Origin: CAYWNA01 sp964459305
Lineage (GTDB): Bacteria; Planctomycetota; Planctomycetia; Pirellulales; Pirellulaceae
Assembly: GCA_964459305.1 (NCBI GenBank)
Contig: CAYWNA010000004.1
Location: forward strand, 1 to 64,000
DNA length: 64,000 nt
Direction of reading: 5' to 3'
In this document: positions 44,249 through 52,975 of the stretch, in pieces
Numbering within the stretch: the first letter of the stretch is position 1
Layout: every line of letters begins with the position of its first letter
Position numbers and translations under genes: made by a program
The notes under the pieces: model-generated
Told to the model about the DNA's origin: nothing
Database searches by the model: none
Seen by the model: the letters and a program-made list of their open reading frames with translations, nothing else

Positions 44249-45961
44249 TCAGGAACCGCCGGACTTCGTCGCCAACGCACTCACATGCCGCAACGCCCGG
44301 CCATGCAACTTCTCACTCCGCTTGCCTTCATCAATGGCAAGCTTGCCGGCGAGAAACAGATAGCACACGCCTGTCGAATGAACGGCCGGCTCCTCGAACG
44401 TCGCCCGATCGATATAGCTCTTCGGATCAAAGACGACGACGTCGGCGTACGAATTCTCACGCAAATAGCCCCGCTCCGGCAGCCCAAGGATGTCGGCCGG
44501 CAGACCGCTACAACTGCGAACGGCTTGGGCCAACGGAATCACCTTTCGTTCGAGCGTGTACACTCCGATCTTCCGCGGAAACGTGCCGAAGCTACGTGGA
44601 TGGAAACTGCCCCCCGGCTTTGCCACGTGCCCGGAACCGTCCGACCCCGTCGCCACCCAAGGAACGGTCATTCCGAACAACACATCCTCCTCCGACATGG
44701 AAAAACTAACCGCCTTGGCGCCGCCCTGCTCGTGCAGCTTGACCACCAGATCCACGATGTCCATGTCTTCGGCCTCGGCGATCTCTGCCAGGTGGCGGCC
44801 TCGCCACTTCGATGTCTTGCACGCCGACAACGCGATCGTCCTGGTCAGCGATAGCTGTGAACGGATCAGCTCGCGGATCATCTTGTCAAACTCGGGATCG
44901 GCCTTCATCCGTTTGATCACACCGTAGCGGCCCTCCGGGATCCTATCGTGAGGTAACAGAATGGCGTCGACCGAAGTGGCGCACGCCATATACGGATACT
45001 GGTCGGCCGTTACCGCCAGCCCGTTCTTCCTGGCCTTATCAATCAGGGCAACAGCATCCTTGAGGTGCCCCCAGTTGGGCTTGCCGTTCGACTTGAAGTG
45101 GGCGACATGAACCGGGATATCCGCTCGCCGGGCGACCTCAAGAGCTTCCTCGATGGCCTCGATCAATTGAGCCTCCTCGCTGCGAATGTGCGTTGCGTAA
45201 ATCCCGCCATGCGCCTTGACCCTCTTGGCGAGTTCGGCAAGCTCGTCCACTTTCGCAAAACACCCCGGCGCGTAGATCAAACCGGTTGACATGCCCCACG
45301 CTCCTGCACGCATTCCCTCGTCGATCAGGTCGTGCATCTTGGCAATCTCATCCGCGTTCGCCGGGCGGAGGTCGTTACCAAGCACCGCCTTTCGTACGCC
45401 ACCTTGCGGAACCAGATGCGCAATATTCGTGCCGGCTCCCTTCTCGTGGATGCCATCCAGGAACTCGGCAATATCCCCCTTTCCACCTCCGCAGTTGCCC
45501 GTCACGACCGTCGTACATCCCTGCGTCAGATAGTTCATATTGTCGCGAGTGGCCGATTTCACGATCGACGAATCGCAATGCGTGTGCAGATCGATGAACC
45601 CCGGCGCGATCACCAGACCCATGCAATTGATCTCGCGGCTCACCTTGCCGACGTCAAAGTTCCCCACAGCCACAATTCGCTCACCCTGAATCGCCACGTC
45701 ACCCACGACACCGTCCGAGCCCGTTCCGTCATAGATCGTCCCGCCACGGAGCAGCACGTCTGCGTCCACGCCAAGGCATTGTTTGCCCGGCCCCAGTAGA
45801 AGACATGCCAGCGCCAGTAAGATCCTAGCGCAGCGTAGCCGCAGCCGACGTGGGACAGGCTTCCAGCCTGTCATGTCAGGCTGGAAGCCTAACCCACGAC
45901 GGATCTTTGTGAAAAACTTGACGATCTTTGAGGTTAGTAGTGCAGAATTCAATGGTTGCAT
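44249..45961 (-). CDS. Secreted N-acyl-D-amino-acid deacylase-like amidohydrolase
   Basis: 570 residues. Zinc-amidohydrolase signature HTHCDSS (DLHTHCD) lies near residue 125, followed by NYLTQGCTTVVTGNCGGG, typical of D-aminoacylases. THIRSE, HVAHFKSNGK and GSDGSGHVAKPG supply further metal and substrate residues. A hydrophobic export segment (ILLALACLLLGPGKQCLG) is at about 47-64. The ATG at 45961 is chosen because GGGAGG at 45970-45975 (complement) is 8 bases upstream. That makes the N-region about 45 residues, with residues 22-38 encoded by a hairpin repeat. Likely removes acyl groups from D-amino acids of peptidoglycan or other polymers. Confidence 0.85.
   Translation of the reverse strand: MQPLNSALLTSKIVKFFTKIRRGLGFQPDMTGWKPVPRRLRLRCARILLALACLLLGPGKQCLGVDADVLLRGGTIYDGTGSDGVVGDVAIQGERIVAVGNFDVGKVSREINCMGLVIAPGFIDLHTHCDSSIVKSATRDNMNYLTQGCTTVVTGNCGGGKGDIAEFLDGIHEKGAGTNIAHLVPQGGVRKAVLGNDLRPANADEIAKMHDLIDEGMRAGAWGMSTGLIYAPGCFAKVDELAELAKRVKAHGGIYATHIRSEEAQLIEAIEEALEVARRADIPVHVAHFKSNGKPNWGHLKDAVALIDKARKNGLAVTADQYPYMACATSVDAILLPHDRIPEGRYGVIKRMKADPEFDKMIRELIRSQLSLTRTIALSACKTSKWRGRHLAEIAEAEDMDIVDLVVKLHEQGGAKAVSFSMSEEDVLFGMTVPWVATGSDGSGHVAKPGGSFHPRSFGTFPRKIGVYTLERKVIPLAQAVRSCSGLPADILGLPERGYLRENSYADVVVFDPKSYIDRATFEEPAVHSTGVCYLFLAGKLAIDEGKRSEKLHGRALRHVSALATKSGGS
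45849..45898. repeat. Hairpin repeat inside the D-aminoacylase 5' end
   Basis: Arms 45849-45870 (CGTGGGACAGGCTTCCAGCC...) and 45877-45898 pair at 20 of 22 positions with a 6-base loop. The repeat is in frame and encodes LGFQPDMTGWKPV in the minus-strand protein. Its two halves read through both orientations as protein-like sequence. Confidence 0.88.
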
Positions 45962-46414
45962 CCCCGAAGCCTCCCGTAGTGCGTGGCAATTTGCAGAAAC
46001 TCCAAGCCTATCATGCCGAATGCTCAGAGTCTAAGCGACGAGAAGCGCCCCGTCCACTCAGAGAGCCCCATGTGGGGCCTGGGCGCCGCACGGGACGTCG
46101 TGCAACTTTTGCTGTGATCGCGGGCCGTGTGGGATTATGATCAAGATCAAGATTACGATTAAGAATAGACCTTCAAGGCCAGGGGCCGTGAATGGTAACG
46201 ATCAGCGCAAGCAGCCGGGCCGATGATATTGTGCCCAACAGATTGTACACTTACCAGAAGCGCCGCCCCGTTGACGGGAGCGATAGGAAGAGGATCATTA
46301 GTCGTGACTCTATCCTCCAACAGCTCCAGAGGCGACCGTCACTACTTGCATGCCGACCAGAATCGGGTTCCTTCGAGAACACAGAACTAAACTCCGGAAA
46401 GAAAGCGAAATACT
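45962..46414. other. Divergent intergenic region
   Basis: 453 bases between the D-aminoacylase (minus) and the isomerase gene (plus). A hairpin GCCCCATGTGGGGC is at 46065-46078. No promoter pair or coding frame was recognised. A GGAAAG ribosome binding site lies before 46415. Confidence 0.5.
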
Positions 46415-47305
46415 ATGAGCACGATCGACCGTCGCGAATTTGTCAGAACGTCAATTGGTTTGGGCGCGGCAGCACTCAGCATCAGCATGCCTCGGACAGC
46501 CCCCGCCGCATCGACCACTTCGAAGATGCGGCTTGGGCTGGTCACCTACCTCTGGGGCAAGGACATGGATCTGCCGACGTTGATCAAGTCCTGTGAGGAT
46601 TCGGGGCTCGAAGGTGTCGAAACGAGAACACAACACGCTCACGGCGTCGAACCTTCACTGTCAAAAGCACAGCGAATGGAAGTAAAACAGCGATTCGCCG
46701 ATAGTCCGGTGACTTTGGTCGGCTACGGCTCGAACGCTCAATACCATGAAGCGGACCCAGCCAAGCTCAAGCACAACATCGAGCTAACGAAGCAGTACAT
46801 TCACCTCATGCACGACTGCGGCGCGACGGGCGTTAAGGTTAAGCCGAATGGCTTCCCCAAAGACGCTTCGCGTGAAGAGACGATCGAGCAGATTGGAAAG
46901 GCGCTAAACGAAGTCGCCGCTTACGGTGCCGATTATGGGCAAAAGATCCGCGTCGAAGTCCACGGCCGCGGGACCAGCGAATTGCCGGTCATGAAAGCGA
47001 TCTTCGATATCGCCGACCATCCCAACGCCGGCGTCTGCTGGAACTCGAACAACGCGGATCTGGAAGGCGAAGGTTTGGAGCACAACTTCAACCTGGTCAA
47101 AGACCGCCTGGCCGACACCGTTCATATTCGGGAACTCAATATGGGCGACTATCCCTACCAGGAGCTCTTCAGTCTGTTTGTGGGGATCGACTATTCCGGG
47201 TGGATTCTGCTGGAAGCTCGGACCAAACCATCGGACAAGGTCGCGGCAATGCGTGAACAGCTTGAAGTCTTTCAGGCGATGGTAAAACGAGCTAAGGCCA
47301 AGTAG
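46415..47305 (+). CDS. Tat-exported sugar isomerase/epimerase-like protein
   Basis: 296 residues. DRREFVRTS is a twin-arginine motif, with an Ala-rich hydrophobic segment ending near 33. The TIM-barrel metal site shows in RVEVHGRGTSE (Glu/His), GVCWNSNNAD, HIRELNMGD (His) and ILLEARTKP (Glu). It differs from the member at 26070-27044 and starts near the fucosidase gene (60-base gap), so it may process a sugar released by that enzyme. Substrate is unproven. Confidence 0.85.
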   Translation: MSTIDRREFVRTSIGLGAAALSISMPRTAPAASTTSKMRLGLVTYLWGKDMDLPTLIKSCEDSGLEGVETRTQHAHGVEPSLSKAQRMEVKQRFADSPVTLVGYGSNAQYHEADPAKLKHNIELTKQYIHLMHDCGATGVKVKPNGFPKDASREETIEQIGKALNEVAAYGADYGQKIRVEVHGRGTSELPVMKAIFDIADHPNAGVCWNSNNADLEGEGLEHNFNLVKDRLADTVHIRELNMGDYPYQELFSLFVGIDYSGWILLEARTKPSDKVAAMREQLEVFQAMVKRAKAK

Positions 47306-47365
47306 TCGAATGGCCTGAAGCATGTCCTCATCTTGCGAGTTCTCAACCCAAGGGAGGGTGCATTC

Positions 47366-49177
47366 GTGAGACAGAGCGTGACCTTCGAAAGCTTGGCACG
47401 TCCTTCGGTGTTCATTTGTTTTACGTTGGCCATGTTTGGCCAGTCCGCCTGGGCCAATGCGGACGATGGCCTTGCGATCGCTGTCACCAAAGAGCAGCGG
47501 TTGGAGTGGTTTCGACAGGCAAAGTTCGGGGTGTTTATCCATTGGGGGCCGTACGCCCGGCTGGCTGGCGAGTGGCGCGGCAAGCGACTTTCGGTTGGGA
47601 CCAACTGTGAGTGGATTATGCAGAGGCTCCAGATCCCTCGTGAAGAGTACCGCGAAGCGGCCAAGCAATTCAACCCGGTGAAGTTTGACGCCGACGCCTG
47701 GGCTGATCTCGCCGCTACGACCGGCATGAAGTATGTCGTTCTGACGGCTAAGCATCACGATGGGTTCGCCATGTATCGTTCTCGTGTGAGCAAGTACAAC
47801 ATTGTGGACCACACGCCCTTCGACCGAGATCCTCTGCGAGAACTGGCCGTTGCCTGCCGGAAACGGGGACTGCGATTCTGCATCTACTATTCGCACCGCG
47901 AGGACTGGGATGAACCGTTCGCCTACGGCAACACGTGGGACTTCGACTTCAAGCCAGAGGACAATTTGCCCTTGTTCGAAGAGAAGTACGTGGAAACCAA
48001 GGCCAAGCCTCAACTCGAGGAACTGCTGACCAACTACGGCCCCTTTGGCCTCGTGTGGTTCGATCGCGGAATGTACACGCCGGAGCAGGGTCGTGCATTC
48101 GCGGAACTCGTCTGGAAACACCAACCACACTGCCTGGTGAACGGGCGTGTCGGGAACTACGAGCAAGAGTTACTGGGCGACTATCAGAACATGAACGACA
48201 ACGGGATGCCCATCGGTGGGATCGAGGAGTACTGGGAGACTCCGCAGACGCTCAACGAGACCTGGGGTTACAGCGATTTCGATCATGAATGGAAACGCCC
48301 TGAAGAAGTCATTCGCCGATTGGTCGAGATCGTCAGCCGCGGCGGGAACTACCTGTTGAACATTGGCCCCGATGGCGAGGGCGTCGTGCCTGAGCCTTCG
48401 GTCGGGATTCTCCAGACCGTTGGACGATGGGTATTCGCGAACGGCGAGAGCATCTACGGCACAACTGCCAGCCCATTCCACGAGTTGCCATGGGGCCATT
48501 GCACGGTCAAGGGCACGACGCTGTATCTACACGTGTTTGACTGGCCTGCGGATCGCCGTATTCGACTTTGCGGTTTGCACACGGCGGCTCGGTCCGCCAC
48601 TCTGCTGACCGATTCGGCAAAACGGTTGCCCATTCGGCAGCAGGACGGATGCTTGGAGATCACCGTGCCAGACGAGCCGTCGGATCCGGTGAATACGGTA
48701 ATCGCGGTGAACTTGAAGGGGACGCCCCATGTCGACCCGCCAATCGTCTCGCAGGCGAGCGACGGAACTATCGCCCTGGACTACATTCGTGCAATCACCA
48801 GCGGCCGCACCGTCAAACGGTTCAATCGCAAGGGCAAGTTCCATATCTCGAAGTGGACGACCCCTGAAGATACCATCATTTGGCACGTGGACGTGGTGAC
48901 GCCGGGCCGCTTCGACGTGAAGATCACCTACGCAGCAAACGCCCAGTGGAGCGGCCAGCCGTACGTTCTGCAGATTGGGCAAACGAAACTGGAAGCCGAA
49001 GTACAGCCGACCGGCAAGTCGTACGAATACAAAACCATCTCGCTCGGGACCCTCCGAATCAGCCAGCCAGGGCGTCACAAACTCCTGATGCGACCAGCCA
49101 AGAAACTCAACAACGACTTGATGTACTTCCGGGCTCTCGAATTAGTACCTGCTGAGCCTGAATCCTCGCGAGAATAA
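47366..49177 (+). CDS. Secreted alpha-L-fucosidase (GH29) with C-terminal beta domain
   Basis: 603 residues. A signal peptide (SVFICFTLAMFGQSAWA) precedes the GH29 barrel: WFRQAKFGVFIHWGPYA, YVVLTAKHHDGFAMY, FCIYYSHREDW and GLVWFDRGMYT, where Asp near 233 is the nucleophile. GGNYLLNIGPDGEG closes the domain. The last 130 residues form a beta-sandwich (KFHISKWTTPEDTIIWHVDV) of the carbohydrate-binding kind seen after fucosidases. The GTG at 47366 is chosen because AGGGAGGG at 47351-47358 lies 7 bases upstream; a TTG at 47333 in frame is less likely. It would remove fucose from complex glycans. Confidence 0.92.
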   Translation: MRQSVTFESLARPSVFICFTLAMFGQSAWANADDGLAIAVTKEQRLEWFRQAKFGVFIHWGPYARLAGEWRGKRLSVGTNCEWIMQRLQIPREEYREAAKQFNPVKFDADAWADLAATTGMKYVVLTAKHHDGFAMYRSRVSKYNIVDHTPFDRDPLRELAVACRKRGLRFCIYYSHREDWDEPFAYGNTWDFDFKPEDNLPLFEEKYVETKAKPQLEELLTNYGPFGLVWFDRGMYTPEQGRAFAELVWKHQPHCLVNGRVGNYEQELLGDYQNMNDNGMPIGGIEEYWETPQTLNETWGYSDFDHEWKRPEEVIRRLVEIVSRGGNYLLNIGPDGEGVVPEPSVGILQTVGRWVFANGESIYGTTASPFHELPWGHCTVKGTTLYLHVFDWPADRRIRLCGLHTAARSATLLTDSAKRLPIRQQDGCLEITVPDEPSDPVNTVIAVNLKGTPHVDPPIVSQASDGTIALDYIRAITSGRTVKRFNRKGKFHISKWTTPEDTIIWHVDVVTPGRFDVKITYAANAQWSGQPYVLQIGQTKLEAEVQPTGKSYEYKTISLGTLRISQPGRHKLLMRPAKKLNNDLMYFRALELVPAEPESSRE

Positions 49178-49332
49178 GGAAGAAACGCGAGTCAACCAGA
49201 AGAGGGAAACGAGTCAGAACGATTCATGAGCGCTTAAGTAGTTCCGGCCCGTTTGTCTGCCCCACGACTGATATTGGTGATCGAAGTGGAACTCGGCCGC
49301 AATGTCCCGGTCAGCGCTAAGCCACCAAACCG

Positions 49333-49857
49333 TCATCGCCGCCGCCGGCGTTTGGTCGAGCGTACGAATTTGACGTTCAAAGCCCGCAGCATTTCGAAGG
49401 TGTTGACGTATTCCACCTCGAACTCTTCGCACACATTCGGAATCGGAACTTTGCGTTTCACTTCAGGGGCGTATTCCTCTTGCGTAACCACGACCAAGTC
49501 ATTGACGTCAGCATACGCCACCAGCCAGCCATCGGCTACGGACGCAAACTCCGCTCGGGCTGCGGGGGTAAACTGCGGTTCGTTGAACACCCAATTTACC
49601 ATTTCCTGAAACGAGTCAACAACGGCCTGATCTTTGGTCTGTTTGAAGAACGTATCCGGTGCCTGTTGTTCAATCCACTCTTGGATATCGTCGTCCTGCT
49701 CCATCAGTTCCGCATGGATGCGGTCAATGCTGAAAACGTGATTGGCGTCGTGCAGTTGCACAAGTGCCGTCCAGTAGCCGGGGCAGATGTCGAACCCGTA
49801 ATACCGGTCTCGCGCTTCGATGAATGCGTTCGCATCCAGCAGGTATCGCTTACTCAC
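49333..49857 (-). CDS. DUF4411-family PIN-like protein (toxin candidate)
   Basis: 174 residues starting MSKRYLLDANAFIEARDRYYG, the DUF4411/PIN opening with Asp8, Asn10 and Glu14. FDICPGYW, DDIQEW and WLVAYADVNDLVVVTQE carry the remaining acidic PIN residues. The family is a predicted RNase and often partners an XRE/ImmA protein. The start overlaps the upstream ImmA-like gene by 8 bases (49850-49857), supporting a coupled module. Confidence 0.85.
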   Translation of the reverse strand: MSKRYLLDANAFIEARDRYYGFDICPGYWTALVQLHDANHVFSIDRIHAELMEQDDDIQEWIEQQAPDTFFKQTKDQAVVDSFQEMVNWVFNEPQFTPAARAEFASVADGWLVAYADVNDLVVVTQEEYAPEVKRKVPIPNVCEEFEVEYVNTFEMLRALNVKFVRSTKRRRRR

Positions 49858-51022
49858 GCTCGTCCCTCACTTTCTGCCGAACCAGCTCGGCGAATGTGTG
49901 GAACGTCTTGCCTTTCATACCGGTCAGCCGGAACGCATCCTGATACAAGATACGGCCTTCCCGTGCCGCCCGTACGACCGCAGCCGAGAATCGCCGCCCC
50001 AGCCGTACACCTTGGGTGGCGTAGAAGTTGCCACCCGGTTTCTTCTTGCGTCGCCCCGTCTTCAGCTTCTGCCATTCCGCCCGATCCTGTTCGTAGAAGT
50101 GAAAGAACTCGGGCTTGGTAGTCAGCCGCAAATCGAGCGCTCGCCGAGCTGCCACGACGGGACTGACCTTGAACCATCCAGCGATCGTGTGAAACGGGCG
50201 GCGGGTCTGCGCGGCCTCGTCCCATCGCTGTTTCAGCTTGTATTCGGGGATCAGAAACTCGGCCGCCACGCGATTGCAGAACTTCTCGGTTTCTTCTCCG
50301 GCGGGCATCAGATTCTCAAGGTTGAACACGCCGTCCTGACCGAGCCACACGTGGACGATTTCATGGGCGAGTGTGAAAATGCGGGCCGACTTGGTGTCTG
50401 CGTCATTCAGGAAAATGACGGGAGCATACGCATCACACAGCACGAACCCGCGGAATTCGTCGGGATCGAGCGGCCGATGATTGTTCATTGCGACCACGCT
50501 GTTGCTGAAAACCAGAATCCCCGATCGTTCGATCGACCTGCGCAGCGTTTGCAGTGCGTCTTCCCAGCTCGGTAGCGTTTCGGCCCAAACCGGATCGAGA
50601 TCCAGATGCTGGCGAATGCGCTGCGCGGCCGACTTGATATTGCGAGTGACCGGCAGGCTGCCGACGAAACCCAGTTCCTCAGCGTCCTCTTCAAGCAACC
50701 ATTCGCGCATCCATGCTTGACGTTGTTGCATGGTCTGGATCGTGTCGATCAGATTCGGGCTGAAGCGTTTCAGCGGCTTGTCGTTTCGCGTGCGAAAATC
50801 GGGAACGGGCAGTTCTTCGTGGGGCGGTTGTTCCAGAAAGAAGGTGCCCAGCGGCGTCATCGTCGTGCGAGCAAACTGTTCCAGTTGCCGGAACGTCGGT
50901 TGTCGGTCGCCCGTCTGCCACTCGTCCAGCTTTGGGAATTTCTCGTGAAGATCGTCCGTCGGCAAACCGGAACGATCGATCGCCCAGCGAATCAGTTCCG
51001 GTTTGACCGCGACAGTAGGCAT
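49850..51022 (-). CDS. ImmA/IrrE-type metallopeptidase with XRE-like N-terminus
   Basis: 390 residues. Residues 1-65 resemble an XRE-like helix-turn-helix (LIRWAIDRSGL...LDEWQTGDRQPTFRQLEQFA). The peptidase part has HEIVH (220-224) with Glu255 in RVAAEFLIP as the likely third zinc ligand. The C-terminal helical region (residues 300-390) is basic. ImmA/IrrE proteins cleave or inactivate repressors or partner toxins; this arrangement with a DUF4411 gene is a recurrent toxin-antitoxin-like unit. No phage genes are nearby. Confidence 0.87.
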   Translation of the reverse strand: MPTVAVKPELIRWAIDRSGLPTDDLHEKFPKLDEWQTGDRQPTFRQLEQFARTTMTPLGTFFLEQPPHEELPVPDFRTRNDKPLKRFSPNLIDTIQTMQQRQAWMREWLLEEDAEELGFVGSLPVTRNIKSAAQRIRQHLDLDPVWAETLPSWEDALQTLRRSIERSGILVFSNSVVAMNNHRPLDPDEFRGFVLCDAYAPVIFLNDADTKSARIFTLAHEIVHVWLGQDGVFNLENLMPAGEETEKFCNRVAAEFLIPEYKLKQRWDEAAQTRRPFHTIAGWFKVSPVVAARRALDLRLTTKPEFFHFYEQDRAEWQKLKTGRRKKKPGGNFYATQGVRLGRRFSAAVVRAAREGRILYQDAFRLTGMKGKTFHTFAELVRQKVRDERE

Positions 51023-51182
51023 AGGGGCGCTTCTTCCGGTTGGAAGACCAGAAAAACAGTGTCGGCCTGTTCAGCATTGTAACACGGTTGTTGCTCCCTG
51101 TTGTACCCGGATTCTTCCGCTAGTCATACGTGGGTATTCGCAGCCGGTTCCCAAGCTGCGAAGCGGGTCGGGCCAAGGGGCC

Positions 51183-52637
51183 TCAGATTTCCTCGGCGGT
51201 TGGCACGACGAACGGCTTGCGGTATTCGCGGGTGAGCATCGCGGTGGCGGCTGGGTTGCCGGGGAAGGTCTCTGTGTCGGAGTCGATCGCAAGCCATGGC
51301 CCGAGCGTGAGTGGGCCAAATTTGATTCGGCGTTTCTCCATGTCGAACTGGTTCTCTGCCAGGTGCTTCTGGATGCCCTCGAATGTATCGAGCACGTCGT
51401 CGTTGGTCTTGAGCCCCTCAAGTTGCCGCTTGATTTCGTCGTCGGAGGCGGGCTGGCCCAACTGCTGGGAGATATTGGCCACGTGGACAAGGGCCGTCGA
51501 AAGGTGCCCCTCGATGATGGGGGCGTTCAGGTCTTCGACTTTGCGGCTGTGGACGGCCTCGATGAAATTGGCGAAATGGTCGTCGCCAGTCCCAGTCAGC
51601 TTCTCGATCAAGTTCCCGTCGGGGTCGAAGGCGGTGATGCCGCCGAACGTTGCCACGAGGTAGCCTTTGGTACCCTCGATCAAGGTGGCGGCGGAGTGCG
51701 GGGGGCGGCCGCTCTTGAGGTTGCGGACTTCCTGCGTGACCGTCGTCGGGCCGAAGTCGTGAATGGTCACCTGGGTGTTGGGCGTTTGGCCGGCGTCGTC
51801 GAAGTGGCGCGCGCCGTAGCTGATCACGCCGCGTCCCAGTCCGGTCAGGCCGGTGATCTTCCGCATCAGGTCGACGACGTGGACGCTGTTGTTTCCCAAC
51901 TCGCCGTTTCCATAATTCCAGATCCAGTGCCAATCGTAGTGGAAGTGGGGTCGCGTGAGGGGGATTTCCATCGGTGCGGGGCCGGCCCAGAGGTTGTAGT
52001 CGACGCTTTCGGGCACGTCGTACTTGCCCAGTGGTCCCATGTGATTGCGCGGGCGGTACATGAAACATCTGGCCAGCTTGACCTGGCCCAACTTCCCTTG
52101 CCTGACGTATTCGGCGGCGGCCTTGGCCTGCCCGGTCGAACGATGCTGAGTTCCGCCCTGGCAGATCCGTTGGTACTTCTCCATGACCTGGACCATGCGG
52201 CGGCCCTCGGACACGTTGTGGCTGACCGGCTTTTCGACGTAGACGTCCTTGCCGGCCTGCATCGCCCAGATGGCGGCCAGCGAGTGCCAGTGGTTAGGCG
52301 TGGCAACCGTCACGACGTCGACCGACTTGTCGTCGAAGATCCGCCGCATGTCCTCGACGAACTTGGGCTTGCTCTCGAAGCTGGCGGCGACCTGGGGCCC
52401 GATCGCCCGGTCGCAGTCGCAGACGTAGCTGATGAAGCAGTCTTTGCGGGCGGCGAACACCTTGGCGTGGGCGCGGCCACGGCCGCGAGCTCCGATCACG
52501 GCCACGCTCAGTCGCTCGTTGGGACTGGTGCTTTGCTTCTGTTGGGCCACCACGGGGCGGGCGGCGGGAGCAGCCACGGCGGCGGCCGTGGCAAGCATCG
52601 ACTGTTCGAGAAAGCGGCGGCGGCTGGTACGGTTCAT
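51183..52637 (-). CDS. Tat-exported Gfo/Idh/MocA family oxidoreductase
   Basis: 484 residues, third paralogue in the window. The N-terminus SRRRFLEQS is a twin-arginine signal, with an Ala-rich hydrophobic core to residue 30. The nucleotide-binding turn is VIGARGRG (48-54), EKP is at 135-137 (YVEKPVSH) and SVHVVDLMRK lies near 250. It heads a minus-strand group of secreted glycoside-type proteins and may oxidise or isomerise a sugar they release. GAGG precedes the ATG by about 10 bases. Substrate unknown. Confidence 0.92.
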   Translation of the reverse strand: MNRTSRRRFLEQSMLATAAAVAAPAARPVVAQQKQSTSPNERLSVAVIGARGRGRAHAKVFAARKDCFISYVCDCDRAIGPQVAASFESKPKFVEDMRRIFDDKSVDVVTVATPNHWHSLAAIWAMQAGKDVYVEKPVSHNVSEGRRMVQVMEKYQRICQGGTQHRSTGQAKAAAEYVRQGKLGQVKLARCFMYRPRNHMGPLGKYDVPESVDYNLWAGPAPMEIPLTRPHFHYDWHWIWNYGNGELGNNSVHVVDLMRKITGLTGLGRGVISYGARHFDDAGQTPNTQVTIHDFGPTTVTQEVRNLKSGRPPHSAATLIEGTKGYLVATFGGITAFDPDGNLIEKLTGTGDDHFANFIEAVHSRKVEDLNAPIIEGHLSTALVHVANISQQLGQPASDDEIKRQLEGLKTNDDVLDTFEGIQKHLAENQFDMEKRRIKFGPLTLGPWLAIDSDTETFPGNPAATAMLTREYRKPFVVPTAEEI

Positions 52638-52975
52638 ATTTGGAACCTCGGCGGGAAAAAGGGGGAACTATCGGGGCATGCGGCCGGCGGCACCACGCCG
52701 ACGGCCAACCACCATTTTCCTTTGCCCAACGGCAGAATGCAAGCCGCCGGGCTGTACGCCGGCGCGCTTGAATGGGACAGGTCGAATTTCCGCACCGGGG
52801 GTAGCGACCTAAGAGCCCTGGTGAGTGCAGGTCCACCAGCGATCATGCGTTTGACTTCCTTCGGCGCTACTCCAATCCCCGGTCTTTCGCTCCTCTCACC
52901 CGGCGATAAAGCCTACGCGCTCCGGAGTTTGGCTGAGGGGAAAGAAGTGCAGGTCGTCGCCGGTCTTCTTCCGAA
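52638..52975. other. Intergenic region, GC-rich
   Basis: 338 bases with several CCGGCGG/CCGCCGG words but no convincing hairpin, promoter or gene. Plus-strand frames here belong to long antisense shadows of the oxidoreductase. Confidence 0.45.

Noticed and set aside
46904..48166. 420-codon minus-strand frame over the isomerase and fucosidase genes
   Set aside because: Antisense to two well-supported genes and lacks any motif.
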